The translations under genes were made by a program, and so were the position numbers. Positions 8,809-15,937 of a DNA stretch of 64,000 nt are shown piece after piece; the first letter of the stretch is position 1, and every line of letters begins with the position of its first letter. Source of the DNA: Candidatus Chloroploca sp. Khr17 (GTDB lineage: Bacteria; Chloroflexota; Chloroflexia; Chloroflexales; Chloroflexaceae); the NCBI RefSeq assembly GCF_004138165.1, contig NZ_RYFF01000016.1, positions 50,068-114,067 on the forward strand, in the 5' to 3' direction. The notes below the pieces were generated by a model. That model saw only the letters and a list, made by a program, of their open reading frames with translations, was not told where the DNA came from and did no database searches.

Positions 8809-9216
8809 CTAACGACGCTCAATAAGCAAACGGATAGCAGTACGTTCTTCATCGTCAATCGCAACGTCAATAAACGAAGGGATACAGATGATATCAATGC
8901 CCTCTTCATTCAGATAGCTGCGAGCAATTGCCACGGCCTTGATCGCTTGATTCGTAGCCCCGGCCCCAATCGACTGAACTTCAGCCATCCCGCTCTCGCG
9001 GATCACACCGGCAATTGCCCCGGCGACGGCACTTGGTCGTGAACGAGTAGACACCTTTAAGACTTCGGCGGAACGCTGGACCTCACCCGTAGATGGTGAA
9101 CTGGCTCCAACAGCGCGCGCAATGGGTAATGACTGAGCATTAGTCATTCTGTCCTCCTGAGGGTCGGTTGTTAATGATTCGATCGGCAGGTCATCAGACG
9201 GCATCCCAAGGCTCAT
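8809..9216 (-). CDS. spoVS: Stage V sporulation protein S family (SpoVS)
   Basis: Residues 52-135 are the SpoVS (Alba-like nucleic-acid-binding) domain, seen in VLKVSTRSRPSAVAGAIAG, GAGATNQAIKAVAIAR and IAIDDEERTAIRLL-like segments. The Bacillus protein is about 86 residues, so this one has a 50-residue N-terminal extension. Two in-frame ATGs each have a strong Shine-Dalgarno sequence: 9216 (AGGAGG, spacing 10) and 9147 (AGGAGG, spacing 5). Both forms (135 and 112 residues) may be made. It follows rny in the same direction, as in the rny-ymdB-spoVS group of Bacillus, but ymdB is absent. A separate promoter lies at 9272-9299. In a non-spore-former the role is probably gene regulation. Confidence 0.92.
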   Translation of the reverse strand: MSLGMPSDDLPIESLTTDPQEDRMTNAQSLPIARAVGASSPSTGEVQRSAEVLKVSTRSRPSAVAGAIAGVIRESGMAEVQSIGAGATNQAIKAVAIARSYLNEEGIDIICIPSFIDVAIDDEERTAIRLLIERR

Positions 9217-9271
9217 AGTGCCCAGTCCTCCTTCCGGTTACGATGCTGTCTACAGAACATGCGGTACTCAG

Positions 9272-9299
9272 ATTGTACCATGCTACCGTGCATAATCAA
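9272..9299 (-). promoter_or_regulatory. Predicted sigma-70 promoter of spoVS
   Basis: On the minus strand TTGATT (9299-9294) and TACAAT (9277-9272) are separated by 16 bases, with a TG one base before the -10 hexamer (extended -10). The -35 lies inside the last codons of rny. A start site near 9265 would give a leader of about 50 bases to the first ATG. Confidence 0.6.
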
Positions 9300-10815
9300 C
9301 TGCACGAGTCTCGCGAATGATCGTCACCTTGATCTGGCCCGGATACTGCAGACTCTCTTCGATCTTTTTGGCGACATCCCGGGCCAGGTGGATGCTAGCA
9401 AGATCATCAATCTGGTCAGGCTGAACAAGAACGCGAACTTCACGCCCAGCCTGCACGGCAAAGGCCCGTTGCACCCCCGGAAACGATGTTGCCACGGTTT
9501 CCAAGGCTTCCAGGCGCTTGATATAGAGATCAAGCGTTTCACGGCGTGCCCCGGGTCGCCCGCCCGAGATCGCATCAGCGGCAATGACCAGAAAGGCCTC
9601 GATAGTCGTTGGCTCTTCATCGTAATGATGAGCCGCAATGGCGTGGATAATGCTGGGTGAACGACCCAGCCGGCGTGCAATATCTGCCCCGATGAGCGCA
9701 TGCGGTCCCTGGACTTCGTGGTCGACCGCTTTGCCAATATCATGCAACAGGGCCGCAGTCTTGGCGACCGTAATATTCGCCCCCAACTCAGCAGCCATAT
9801 GCGCTGCCAGCAGTGAGCATTCAAGCGAATGTTGGAGGACATTTTGCCCATAGCTTGTGCGATATTTCAGTCGCCCGAGCAACTTGATTAAATCGGGATG
9901 CAAGCCCTGTACATTCGCTTCATACGCAACTCGTTCACCCTCCTCACGCATAATATGTTCAATCTCAACCTGGGTCTTCTGCACAACCTCTTCGATGCGT
10001 GACGGATGGATGCGTCCATCTTTCAACAAGCGGGTCAAGGCAACCCGCGCAACTTCACGCCGTACCGGATCATGGCACGACAGCGTCACGGCCTCGGGGG
10101 TATCATCGACAATAATATCTACACCAGTGAACTGCTCAAAGGCACGAATATTGCGGCCTTCACGACCAATAATGCGCCCTTTCAACTCTTCGCCCGGCAA
10201 GTTCACCGTAGAAACCGTTATTTCTGCCACATAGTCACTTGCACAGCGCTGCACAGCCAGTCCGATAACTTTCCGTGCCGTCTTTTCGGCTTCTTCTTTG
10301 GCCTGTTGCTCAATTTCACGAATGAGCCGCGCTGCATCATCACGGGTAACTTGCTCAACCTGCGCCAGAATGATCTCGCGCGCCCCGTCACGCGTCAGTT
10401 GCGAGATCCGCTCAAGCTCTTGCACTTGCTCGTGCTTGAGACGCTCTGCCTCCTGGTGCAATTGCTCGGTCTGTCGTTCACGTACCTGAAGTTGCCGCTC
10501 ACGACGTTCAAAGCTTTCCAGTTTTCGGTCGAGGTTTTCCTCCTTGCGCTGAATGCGCTCTTCCTGTTTTTGCAGGCTTTGCCGAGACTCGCGCAGTTCT
10601 GCTTCCGCGTCATTGCGCACTCGCAGCGCTTCGTCTTTGGCCTGAAGTAAAAGTTCTTTCTGCTGGGAACGCGCCTCTTCGAGGAGGAGGCGAGACTCAG
10701 CCGCTTTGCGCTGAACCAGGGCGTTGGCTCCATAATTCGTCCACGCGATCCCTATGCCCAGACCAGCGGCTATACCCCCTACCAGGGCCAGCGCAGCCCA
10801 GTATAGCTCGATCAC
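9283..10815 (-). CDS. rny: Ribonuclease Y
   Basis: RNase Y is a membrane-anchored endoribonuclease that starts mRNA decay. The 510-residue protein has a single N-terminal membrane segment (about 5-25) and a long Glu/Arg/Gln-rich coiled coil (about 30-200). Next come a KH domain with [15 protein letters not shown] (about 215-230) and an HD domain with QHSLE and ALLHDIGKA (about 330-360). Length and order match the family. The start is GTG at 10815 with AGGAGG five bases upstream. It heads an rny-spoVS pair and has its own consensus promoter at 10924-10952. Confidence 0.97.
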   Translation of the reverse strand: MIELYWAALALVGGIAAGLGIGIAWTNYGANALVQRKAAESRLLLEEARSQQKELLLQAKDEALRVRNDAEAELRESRQSLQKQEERIQRKEENLDRKLESFERRERQLQVRERQTEQLHQEAERLKHEQVQELERISQLTRDGAREIILAQVEQVTRDDAARLIREIEQQAKEEAEKTARKVIGLAVQRCASDYVAEITVSTVNLPGEELKGRIIGREGRNIRAFEQFTGVDIIVDDTPEAVTLSCHDPVRREVARVALTRLLKDGRIHPSRIEEVVQKTQVEIEHIMREEGERVAYEANVQGLHPDLIKLLGRLKYRTSYGQNVLQHSLECSLLAAHMAAELGANITVAKTAALLHDIGKAVDHEVQGPHALIGADIARRLGRSPSIIHAIAAHHYDEEPTTIEAFLVIAADAISGGRPGARRETLDLYIKRLEALETVATSFPGVQRAFAVQAGREVRVLVQPDQIDDLASIHLARDVAKKIEESLQYPGQIKVTIIRETRAVDYAR

Positions 10816-10923
10816 AATAGCCTCCTATGCGGTTGTTAATGTGCACGATACGAGGCAACCCACGATGAAGCCACGCTGTGCGAAAATTGAAGGTTATGGA
10901 TTTACGCTGCCATAAGTATGCTC

Positions 10924-10952
10924 ATAATACTGATCTAGACTCCTGATGTCAA
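10924..10952 (-). promoter_or_regulatory. Predicted sigma-70 promoter of rny
   Basis: On the minus strand TTGACA (10952-10947) and TATTAT (10929-10924) have a 17-base spacer. This is a near-consensus promoter. It lies about 110 bases before the GTG start of rny. Confidence 0.75.
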
Positions 10953-10998
10953 GAATTTCCTTGCGATCTGAAGGGAAATTCCCCTAATTGGCCCCCGG

Positions 10999-11027
10999 TT
11001 GCCCCGCTGCGCCGCTTCTGCTATAAT
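10999..11027 (+). promoter_or_regulatory. Predicted sigma-70 promoter of the 11157 lipoprotein gene
   Basis: TTGCCC (10999-11004), a 17-base spacer and TATAAT (11022-11027). The leader to the ATG at 11157 would be about 125 bases. Confidence 0.7.
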
Positions 11028-11156
11028 CCAAGTGAGGCTGAGGCCCTGCTGCCAGCAGTTGTTTTGGCTCTCTTTCGTTGCACTATCCTGTGCTAGATGA
11101 CACCTATGCGCCCGATTTGTCGGGAATCTACCTGACAAGCTGAGGAGGCTGTTTCG

Positions 11157-11984
11157 ATGTTTTTGCGACCATGGCGGGCCACGTCGCTCGTTGCTCTTTG
11201 TTTGCTGCTCTTGCTGATGCTGGCAACGTGTACCTCTACGAGTCCCCTTGCCGGTTCAGCACTCTATGTCCAGCAGATCACCAGTAGTCCACAAGAGTTC
11301 AGTGGGCAAGAAATTACCGTTGATGGGGCCTACCTCTGGCGCCCCGGCGATCCGACCATTTCGGTGCTGGCCCTCGGTGTCAGTACCCTTGACAATGGCC
11401 TCGATGCCGAACCACTCGGTGAGGCGATCTGGGTTGAGGGCTTCCCTGCCGAGGTAACTGAACACCTCCATCGCCCCGGTGATGCGGTCTATGGCTTTGT
11501 GCGCGTGCGCGGTCGCTTTGACTCGGGCGGTAGCTTTGGCCCCAATGGGCAGTTTCAACATCAACTGACGATCACCTCGGCGGAACCAATTGAACGCATT
11601 CGTCGCGTCGAACATCGGATTGAAGATCAACCCCTCGGTGAGGGTAAGGTCAGTTTTTTTGAACTTCAGCGCAATCCGCAACAGTACCACGAGCAGACGA
11701 TTACGACCCGTGGGTATTATTTCTGGAATTCGGTCATCTATGTGCTCGCTGAAGGTGTGAGTACCGAGGAAGGTGGGGCCGGGCCGCAACCGCTTGGTGC
11801 GCCTATTTGGATGGAGGGCTTTCCGCCTGATCAGTCGGCCAATCTGAATGTTGGACCCAATAATAGCTTTGTCTGGGGTCTCGTTGAGGTGACCGGTCGC
11901 TTCCAGACCGGTGGTGGCTTTGGACGTGATGGGGCCTACGAGAGTGTCTTTTTTGTTGAGTCAGCCGTGGCTTTGCCACAATAG
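11157..11984 (+). CDS. Exported lipoprotein with an internally duplicated domain
   Basis: The 275-residue protein begins with a signal peptide whose hydrophobic core ends in LLMLATC, a lipobox with an unusual Thr before the Cys. The mature part contains two copies of one domain of about 80-90 residues. Copy 1 has VLALGVST, PLGEAIWVEGFP and RGRFDSGGSFG. Copy 2 has VLAEGVST, PLGAPIWMEGFP and TGRFQTGGGFG. I do not recognise the domain; the beta-rich pattern and conserved W/GFP and GRF/GG motifs suggest a compact extracytoplasmic fold. A GAGGAGG eight bases before the ATG fixes the start. The rimI-like gene follows 17 bases downstream in the same direction. Confidence 0.8.
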   Translation: MFLRPWRATSLVALCLLLLLMLATCTSTSPLAGSALYVQQITSSPQEFSGQEITVDGAYLWRPGDPTISVLALGVSTLDNGLDAEPLGEAIWVEGFPAEVTEHLHRPGDAVYGFVRVRGRFDSGGSFGPNGQFQHQLTITSAEPIERIRRVEHRIEDQPLGEGKVSFFELQRNPQQYHEQTITTRGYYFWNSVIYVLAEGVSTEEGGAGPQPLGAPIWMEGFPPDQSANLNVGPNNSFVWGLVEVTGRFQTGGGFGRDGAYESVFFVESAVALPQ

Positions 11985-12001
11985 GAATTTGTGCCGGCCA
12001 G

Positions 12002-12652
12002 ATGTACTATTTTATTGAGCCAATGGTCGAGGATGATGTGCCCTACGTTCAGGCCATTGAACAGCAAAGTTTTACGACATCCTGGTCGGCCAATACGTAT
12101 CGCCGCGAAATTCGCAATACCCAGAGTTGCCGCTATGTCGTTGCTAAGGCGAGCGGCGCTCCCCCTACGTCGCTTAGCAAGCATGGCGGGGTACCCAATG
12201 CACAGCGGACAGGTATCTTCAGCCAGCTTGTCAGCACGCTTTTGCTGGGTATGCCCGCTCAGTTGACCCCTCAGGTCACCAACCCTATCGTTGGCTACGG
12301 GGGGCTCTGGGTGACCCTCGAAGAAGCCCATGTGACAGCCATCGCGGTCGATCCGATCCATCGTGGTCGCGGCATCGGTGAACTGATGCTCACGACCTTG
12401 ATTGACCACGCCTATGAGTTGTCGGCACAGATGCTTACCCTTGAAGTACGGGTAAGTAATCATACCGCCCAACAACTCTACCTCAAGTATGGCTTTCAGG
12501 TCGTTGGAAGTCGTCGACGCTACTACACCGATAATGGCGAAGATGCACTGATTATGTCCACCGATTCAATTCACACACCCGACTACAAAAATCGGCTACG
12601 TGACCACCGCCGCCACCTCTTGGCCCGCCTCCAGGCCCAGAGTAAACCGTAG
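12002..12652 (+). CDS. rimI: GNAT N-acetyltransferase, RimI-like
   Basis: RimI acetylates the N-terminal alanine of ribosomal protein S18. The C-terminal half has the acetyl-CoA motif AIAVDPIHRGRGIGELML (about 113-130) and the RimI-like ending LEVRVSNHTAQQLYLKYGF. The protein has 216 residues, compared with about 150 in most RimI. The excess comes from an insertion of about 45 residues (51-95) between the first strands, plus a C-terminal tail. The insertion contains a Ser/Thr/Pro-rich stretch and a hydrophobic patch. The start codon has only a weak ribosome-binding site and lies 17 bases after the lipoprotein stop, so coupling is likely. The RimI assignment is probable but not certain for such a long variant. 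Confidence 0.8.
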   Translation: MYYFIEPMVEDDVPYVQAIEQQSFTTSWSANTYRREIRNTQSCRYVVAKASGAPPTSLSKHGGVPNAQRTGIFSQLVSTLLLGMPAQLTPQVTNPIVGYGGLWVTLEEAHVTAIAVDPIHRGRGIGELMLTTLIDHAYELSAQMLTLEVRVSNHTAQQLYLKYGFQVVGSRRRYYTDNGEDALIMSTDSIHTPDYKNRLRDHRRHLLARLQAQSKP

Positions 12653-12690
12653 GAGAGGCAAAGCCCGCTGCAGTGCGGGTGCTTCACCCC

Positions 12691-13746
12691 CTACCGAGAG
12701 GCGATGAGTCTGCGCACCTCGTTCGCAAGTGGGCTGCGCCTCAGGTCATCTGCAACCACCTGTTTGGTGTAGACCTGGTCGGCGAGCTGCCGGTGGAGCT
12801 CGGCCATCTGGTCACGTCCACCCACCCGATCACGAAAAGCCGCATGCTTCAAGAGCAAGGCAGCCTCGTTGTGCGGGGCTAGTTTGCCCGCAAAGATATG
12901 CTGCGGTACCCGCGCCTCAAGCCCGAGCCCGTTGCAGCGATCCATAACAACGGTATCACGATCATGACGGTAGCGTGGGTTGACAATAGCCTGATCGCCG
13001 TAGATATCGCGGTAGTAACTCACCGGGTATGAACCGAGCCGGGCCAGGATCTCGTTGATGCGCACCCGGTGTCGTTCATTGGCAAGGTGCAGATAGTCCC
13101 AGATCACAAAGTCAACCCCGGCATCAGCCGCTGCCCGTAAAACGCTGCGAATGTTGCTGTTGGTATCGTTGACATAGGGCATGATCGGAACAAACGCCAC
13201 CCCCACCGGGATGCCTGCCCGCTTGAGTTCGGCCAGCATATCGAGACGCACCGCCGGCGCGGGGGCTTTGCCTTCGAGCCGTGACGCCATGTGCTGATCA
13301 ACCGTCAGCAGGGTCGTCACAACGAGCGCAAGGCTCTGTTCGTTGATCCGCTGCAGCAGCGCGAGATCTTCGAGGATCAACGGACTCTTGGTCATCACCA
13401 GGGTCGGGCGTTGCTGATCAGCCAAGATCTGCAACGTCTGACGGGTCAAACGGTAGGTCTGCTCGGCAGGTTGGTACGGGTCGCTCAACGCGGTGATCGC
13501 AATCAGGTCGCCCTGGTCAACGCCAGCAAGTTCGGCGGTCAGGTGTTCGGCAAGATCAACCGGCACCCGAATGGTTTCATTCAAGGGTCGTTCACTGTAG
13601 ACCCAGCTATCACAATACGGACAGCCAAACTCGCACCCGTTATAAATACTGAGGGTATAGCTCGAAAGAAAAAATTCATTGATGGTTGGACGCCGCACAC
13701 TCAGGGCTGGCATGCCTTTGAGCGGTTCCCGAACATAGTAGGCCAT
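12691..13746 (-). CDS. Radical SAM protein, SplB-like family
   Basis: The 351-residue protein contains the radical SAM cluster motif CEFGCPYC (C38, C42, C45), which binds a [4Fe-4S] cluster and S-adenosylmethionine. The surrounding sequence, with IYNGCEFGCPYCDSWVY and later TKSPLILEDL and PIMPYVNDT, is like the SPL/Rv2578c-type radical SAM proteins annotated as DNA-repair-photolyase-like. The characteristic distal Cys of spore photoproduct lyase could not be placed with confidence, so its substrate is uncertain. GAGG precedes the ATG by five bases. It lies 23 bases upstream of nothing obviously related; the next gene in the same direction is an inositol monophosphatase. Confidence 0.85.
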   Translation of the reverse strand: MAYYVREPLKGMPALSVRRPTINEFFLSSYTLSIYNGCEFGCPYCDSWVYSERPLNETIRVPVDLAEHLTAELAGVDQGDLIAITALSDPYQPAEQTYRLTRQTLQILADQQRPTLVMTKSPLILEDLALLQRINEQSLALVVTTLLTVDQHMASRLEGKAPAPAVRLDMLAELKRAGIPVGVAFVPIMPYVNDTNSNIRSVLRAAADAGVDFVIWDYLHLANERHRVRINEILARLGSYPVSYYRDIYGDQAIVNPRYRHDRDTVVMDRCNGLGLEARVPQHIFAGKLAPHNEAALLLKHAAFRDRVGGRDQMAELHRQLADQVYTKQVVADDLRRSPLANEVRRLIASR

Positions 13747-13769
13747 ACAAACCTCAACTAGAAAAGGTC

Positions 13770-14546
13770 TCAGCCTGCGGCACGTGCGGCAGCCAATTCC
13801 TGGATCAGTTCGGCGTGAATTTTACCATTCGAGGCCACCATCCGTTCCTCAGCGGGGTGCCACGGTTGCCCCTGCCAATCTGTGATCATACCACCGGCTT
13901 CTTCAATCAGCAAAGCCCCTGCGGCAACATCCCACGGACTCAAGCCCAATTCCCAGTGAGCATCGGTACGCCCTGCGGCAACATAACAGAGATCCAGGGC
14001 CGCTGAACCTGGGCGGCGGATCTCCTGCGCTTTGAGCAACATATGATTGTGTTCGCGCAGATTATTGTCGGGTTGGGTGAAGCGGTCGTAGGGAAAGCCG
14101 GTGGTCAAGAGGGCATCATAGAGCGCATCGACCTGTGAGACGCGCAAAAGCCGCCCATTGCAATAGGCACCCTTGCGACGTTCGGCTGCAAAGAGCTCAT
14201 CGCGGCACGGGTCATAGACAACCCCGATCTGCAAACGCCCCTGATACAGAACGGCTAGTGAGACACTGAAGGTTGGATTGCCATGCAAATAGTTCATGGT
14301 GCCGTCGAGCGGATCGATCAGCCAGACATAGTCGCTCGGCCCTTCGTGCCCGCTGCCCTCTTCGGCGATCAGGGTATGGTCAGGAAAACGTTGCTTGAGC
14401 GCCCCAACAATCAAGGCTTCACTGGCCTGGTCAATATCAGTGACGAGGTTGGCCCGTCCTTTCGCTTCAATACGACGTTCCGAGCTCAACCCGGCGCGCA
14501 AGAGTGCCCCGGCACGCAAGGCGAGATCAATGACAAAATGCAACAT
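13770..14546 (-). CDS. suhB: Inositol monophosphatase family protein
   Basis: This Mg2+-dependent phosphatase family acts on inositol 1-phosphate and related sugar or nucleotide phosphates. The 258 residues have all the family motifs: the metal-binding Glu in IAEEGSG (about 60), the signature WLIDPLDGTMNYLHGNP (about 75-91), and the C-terminal WDVAAGALLIEEAGG (about 205-219). A GGAGG seven bases before the ATG supports the start. The region upstream holds back-to-back promoters for this gene and for the glycosyltransferase at 14620. The exact substrate cannot be read from sequence. Confidence 0.93.
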   Translation of the reverse strand: MLHFVIDLALRAGALLRAGLSSERRIEAKGRANLVTDIDQASEALIVGALKQRFPDHTLIAEEGSGHEGPSDYVWLIDPLDGTMNYLHGNPTFSVSLAVLYQGRLQIGVVYDPCRDELFAAERRKGAYCNGRLLRVSQVDALYDALLTTGFPYDRFTQPDNNLREHNHMLLKAQEIRRPGSAALDLCYVAAGRTDAHWELGLSPWDVAAGALLIEEAGGMITDWQGQPWHPAEERMVASNGKIHAELIQELAAARAAG

Positions 14547-14580
14547 AGGTATTCCTCCAAGAGGCTATTATACCCTCAAT

Positions 14581-14609
14581 TTGCACCCGTAGAGATTCCG
14601 CGCTACAAT
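14581..14609 (+). promoter_or_regulatory. Predicted sigma-70 promoter of the 14620 glycosyltransferase
   Basis: TTGCAC (14581-14586), a 17-base spacer, and TACAAT (14604-14609). The ATG at 14620 is only 10 bases after the -10 hexamer, so the leader would be about 3-4 bases. No Shine-Dalgarno sequence could fit. Confidence 0.75.
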
Positions 14610-14619
14610 CGAGCCTGTT

Positions 14620-15543
14620 ATGCACGTCTGTTCCGTCATCATTATCAGCTTCAATACGGTCACGTTGTTGCGCACGTGTCTGGCCTCGTTGCGTGCATGC
14701 CAGCTGGTCCTCGAAGTGATTGTCGTTGACAATGACTCGCACGATGGCAGCCCAGCGATGGTACGCACCGAATTTCCCGAGGTGCGGCTACTGGCCCTCG
14801 ACCGCAACCTGGGCTTTGCAAGCGCAACCAATCGTGGCCTTGCCGCCGTGACTGGTACGCCACCCTTCTGTCTCTTGCTCAACCCCGATACGGTTGTGCA
14901 TCCCGGGGCCATCGAGACGCTCGTGGCTTTCCTACAGGCCCATCCTCGCGTTGGCCTGGTTGGGCCACGCCTCTTGAATCCCGATGGCACCCTCCAACCG
15001 GCAGCGTTTCGTTTCCCGACGCTGGTGATGACCTTGCTCGATCTCTTCCCTCCCGGCGAAGTCTTGCCAGGCCGCCTCTATGGGTCATGGTGGCATGGCC
15101 GCTATGCTCACGAAACGGGGACGACACCCTTTGCCATTGATCATCCGCTCGGGGCGTGTATGCTCGTGCGCCGCGAAGTAGTTGCCACGGTGGGGACACT
15201 TGATCAACGCTATTTTATGTATAGCGAAGAGATCGAATGGTGCTGGCGGATCAAAGCAGCAGGTTGGGCGATCTGGCAGGTTCCCGCTGCCACTGTTACG
15301 CATGTCGGTGGCGCGGCGACTAGCCAGGTACGCCCGCGCATGTTTGTCGCACTCTGGCAGAGTCGCCTCCAATTCACCGCACAGCACCGTTCGCCGCAGT
15401 CTTTGCATGCCCAGCGAAACCTCGTACGCCTCGGCATGCTCCGCTTGACCCTGCTTGCCTGGTTGGCCTATGCCCGTGGCAGGCTCTCATACGAGAACCT
15501 GCGCAGCAATTTGTGGGCCTATGGTACCGTTTTCCGCCTCTAA
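14620..15543 (+). CDS. Glycosyltransferase family 2 (rhamnosyltransferase-like)
   Basis: The 307-residue protein has the GT2 nucleotide-sugar-binding start VIIISFNTVTLL and VIVVDNDSHDGS. It also has NLGFASATNRGL, the metal-binding LLLNPDT, and LGACMLVRREV followed by FMYSEEIEWCWR. This pattern is that of WbbL-type transferases that add rhamnose or a related sugar to cell-surface glycans. The C-terminal 60 residues are hydrophobic and basic and may touch the membrane. It is transcribed from a consensus promoter with almost no leader. The acceptor is unknown. Confidence 0.9.
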   Translation: MHVCSVIIISFNTVTLLRTCLASLRACQLVLEVIVVDNDSHDGSPAMVRTEFPEVRLLALDRNLGFASATNRGLAAVTGTPPFCLLLNPDTVVHPGAIETLVAFLQAHPRVGLVGPRLLNPDGTLQPAAFRFPTLVMTLLDLFPPGEVLPGRLYGSWWHGRYAHETGTTPFAIDHPLGACMLVRREVVATVGTLDQRYFMYSEEIEWCWRIKAAGWAIWQVPAATVTHVGGAATSQVRPRMFVALWQSRLQFTAQHRSPQSLHAQRNLVRLGMLRLTLLAWLAYARGRLSYENLRSNLWAYGTVFRL

Positions 15544-15559
15544 AAGCCCGAATCACATC

Positions 15560-15588
15560 TTGCAGAGAAGGTATTCCAATGCTATAGT
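15560..15588 (+). promoter_or_regulatory. Predicted sigma-70 promoter with long leader
   Basis: TTGCAG (15560-15565), a 17-base spacer and TATAGT (15583-15588). It is the only good promoter seen between the glycosyltransferase and the NYN gene. Confidence 0.5.
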
Positions 15589-15853
15589 AACAAGCGCAGA
15601 GAGTAGTCTCGATCTTGACCAGGCAATGGCAATCAGCTACTCATGCATGGATGCAGTTGCAGAATAGTATGATGAGGTCGCTCACGAGAATTTTCCCGGT
15701 GCTGTGCCCCTGGCCTGGTTTGGTTGTGTCGTGATCCGCTTGTGCGAAGACTGGCAGTTAAAGACTGCCCCTGACTACGATAGTCGTCGCCTGGCATGCT
15801 CCCTCAATCACATGCACATCATGGTGGTAGCCAACTCTCGCTCTACCAGATAA
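15580..15853 (+). pseudogene. Possible remnant of a small gene in the leader
   Basis: In one frame the bases read NAIVTSAESSLDLDQAM, then a TAG, then YDEVAHENFPGAVPLAWFGC and on to a TAA at 15851. The amino-acid and codon composition look coding, but there is no good start and one in-frame stop. It could be a decayed gene, a readthrough product or chance. I do not recognise the sequence. Confidence 0.2.
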
Positions 15854-15937
15854 CCAGAAACGTTGCCTCGTGCTGGCCCCGAAGTATCTCTCTCCGCACC
15901 TCACCTCACCCACACAACAGGAGTAAGTTAGTAACCA

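Larger units (their letters stand above)
10816..11156. other. Intergenic region between rny and the 11157 lipoprotein gene
   Basis: This 341-base divergent region carries one strong sigma-70-like promoter in each direction (10924-10952 minus, 10999-11027 plus). Their leaders are about 100 and 125 bases. No gene, repeat or recognisable riboswitch was seen in it. Confidence 0.6.
15544..15937. other. 394-base leader region upstream of the NYN-domain gene
   Basis: A promoter at 15560-15588 would give a 5' leader of about 345 bases for the NYN/LOTUS gene. Within it one frame (15668-15853) is open for 62 codons and is continuous, across a single TAG at 15665, with coding-like codons back to about 15580. 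No clear riboswitch or strong hairpin was recognised. Confidence 0.5.
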
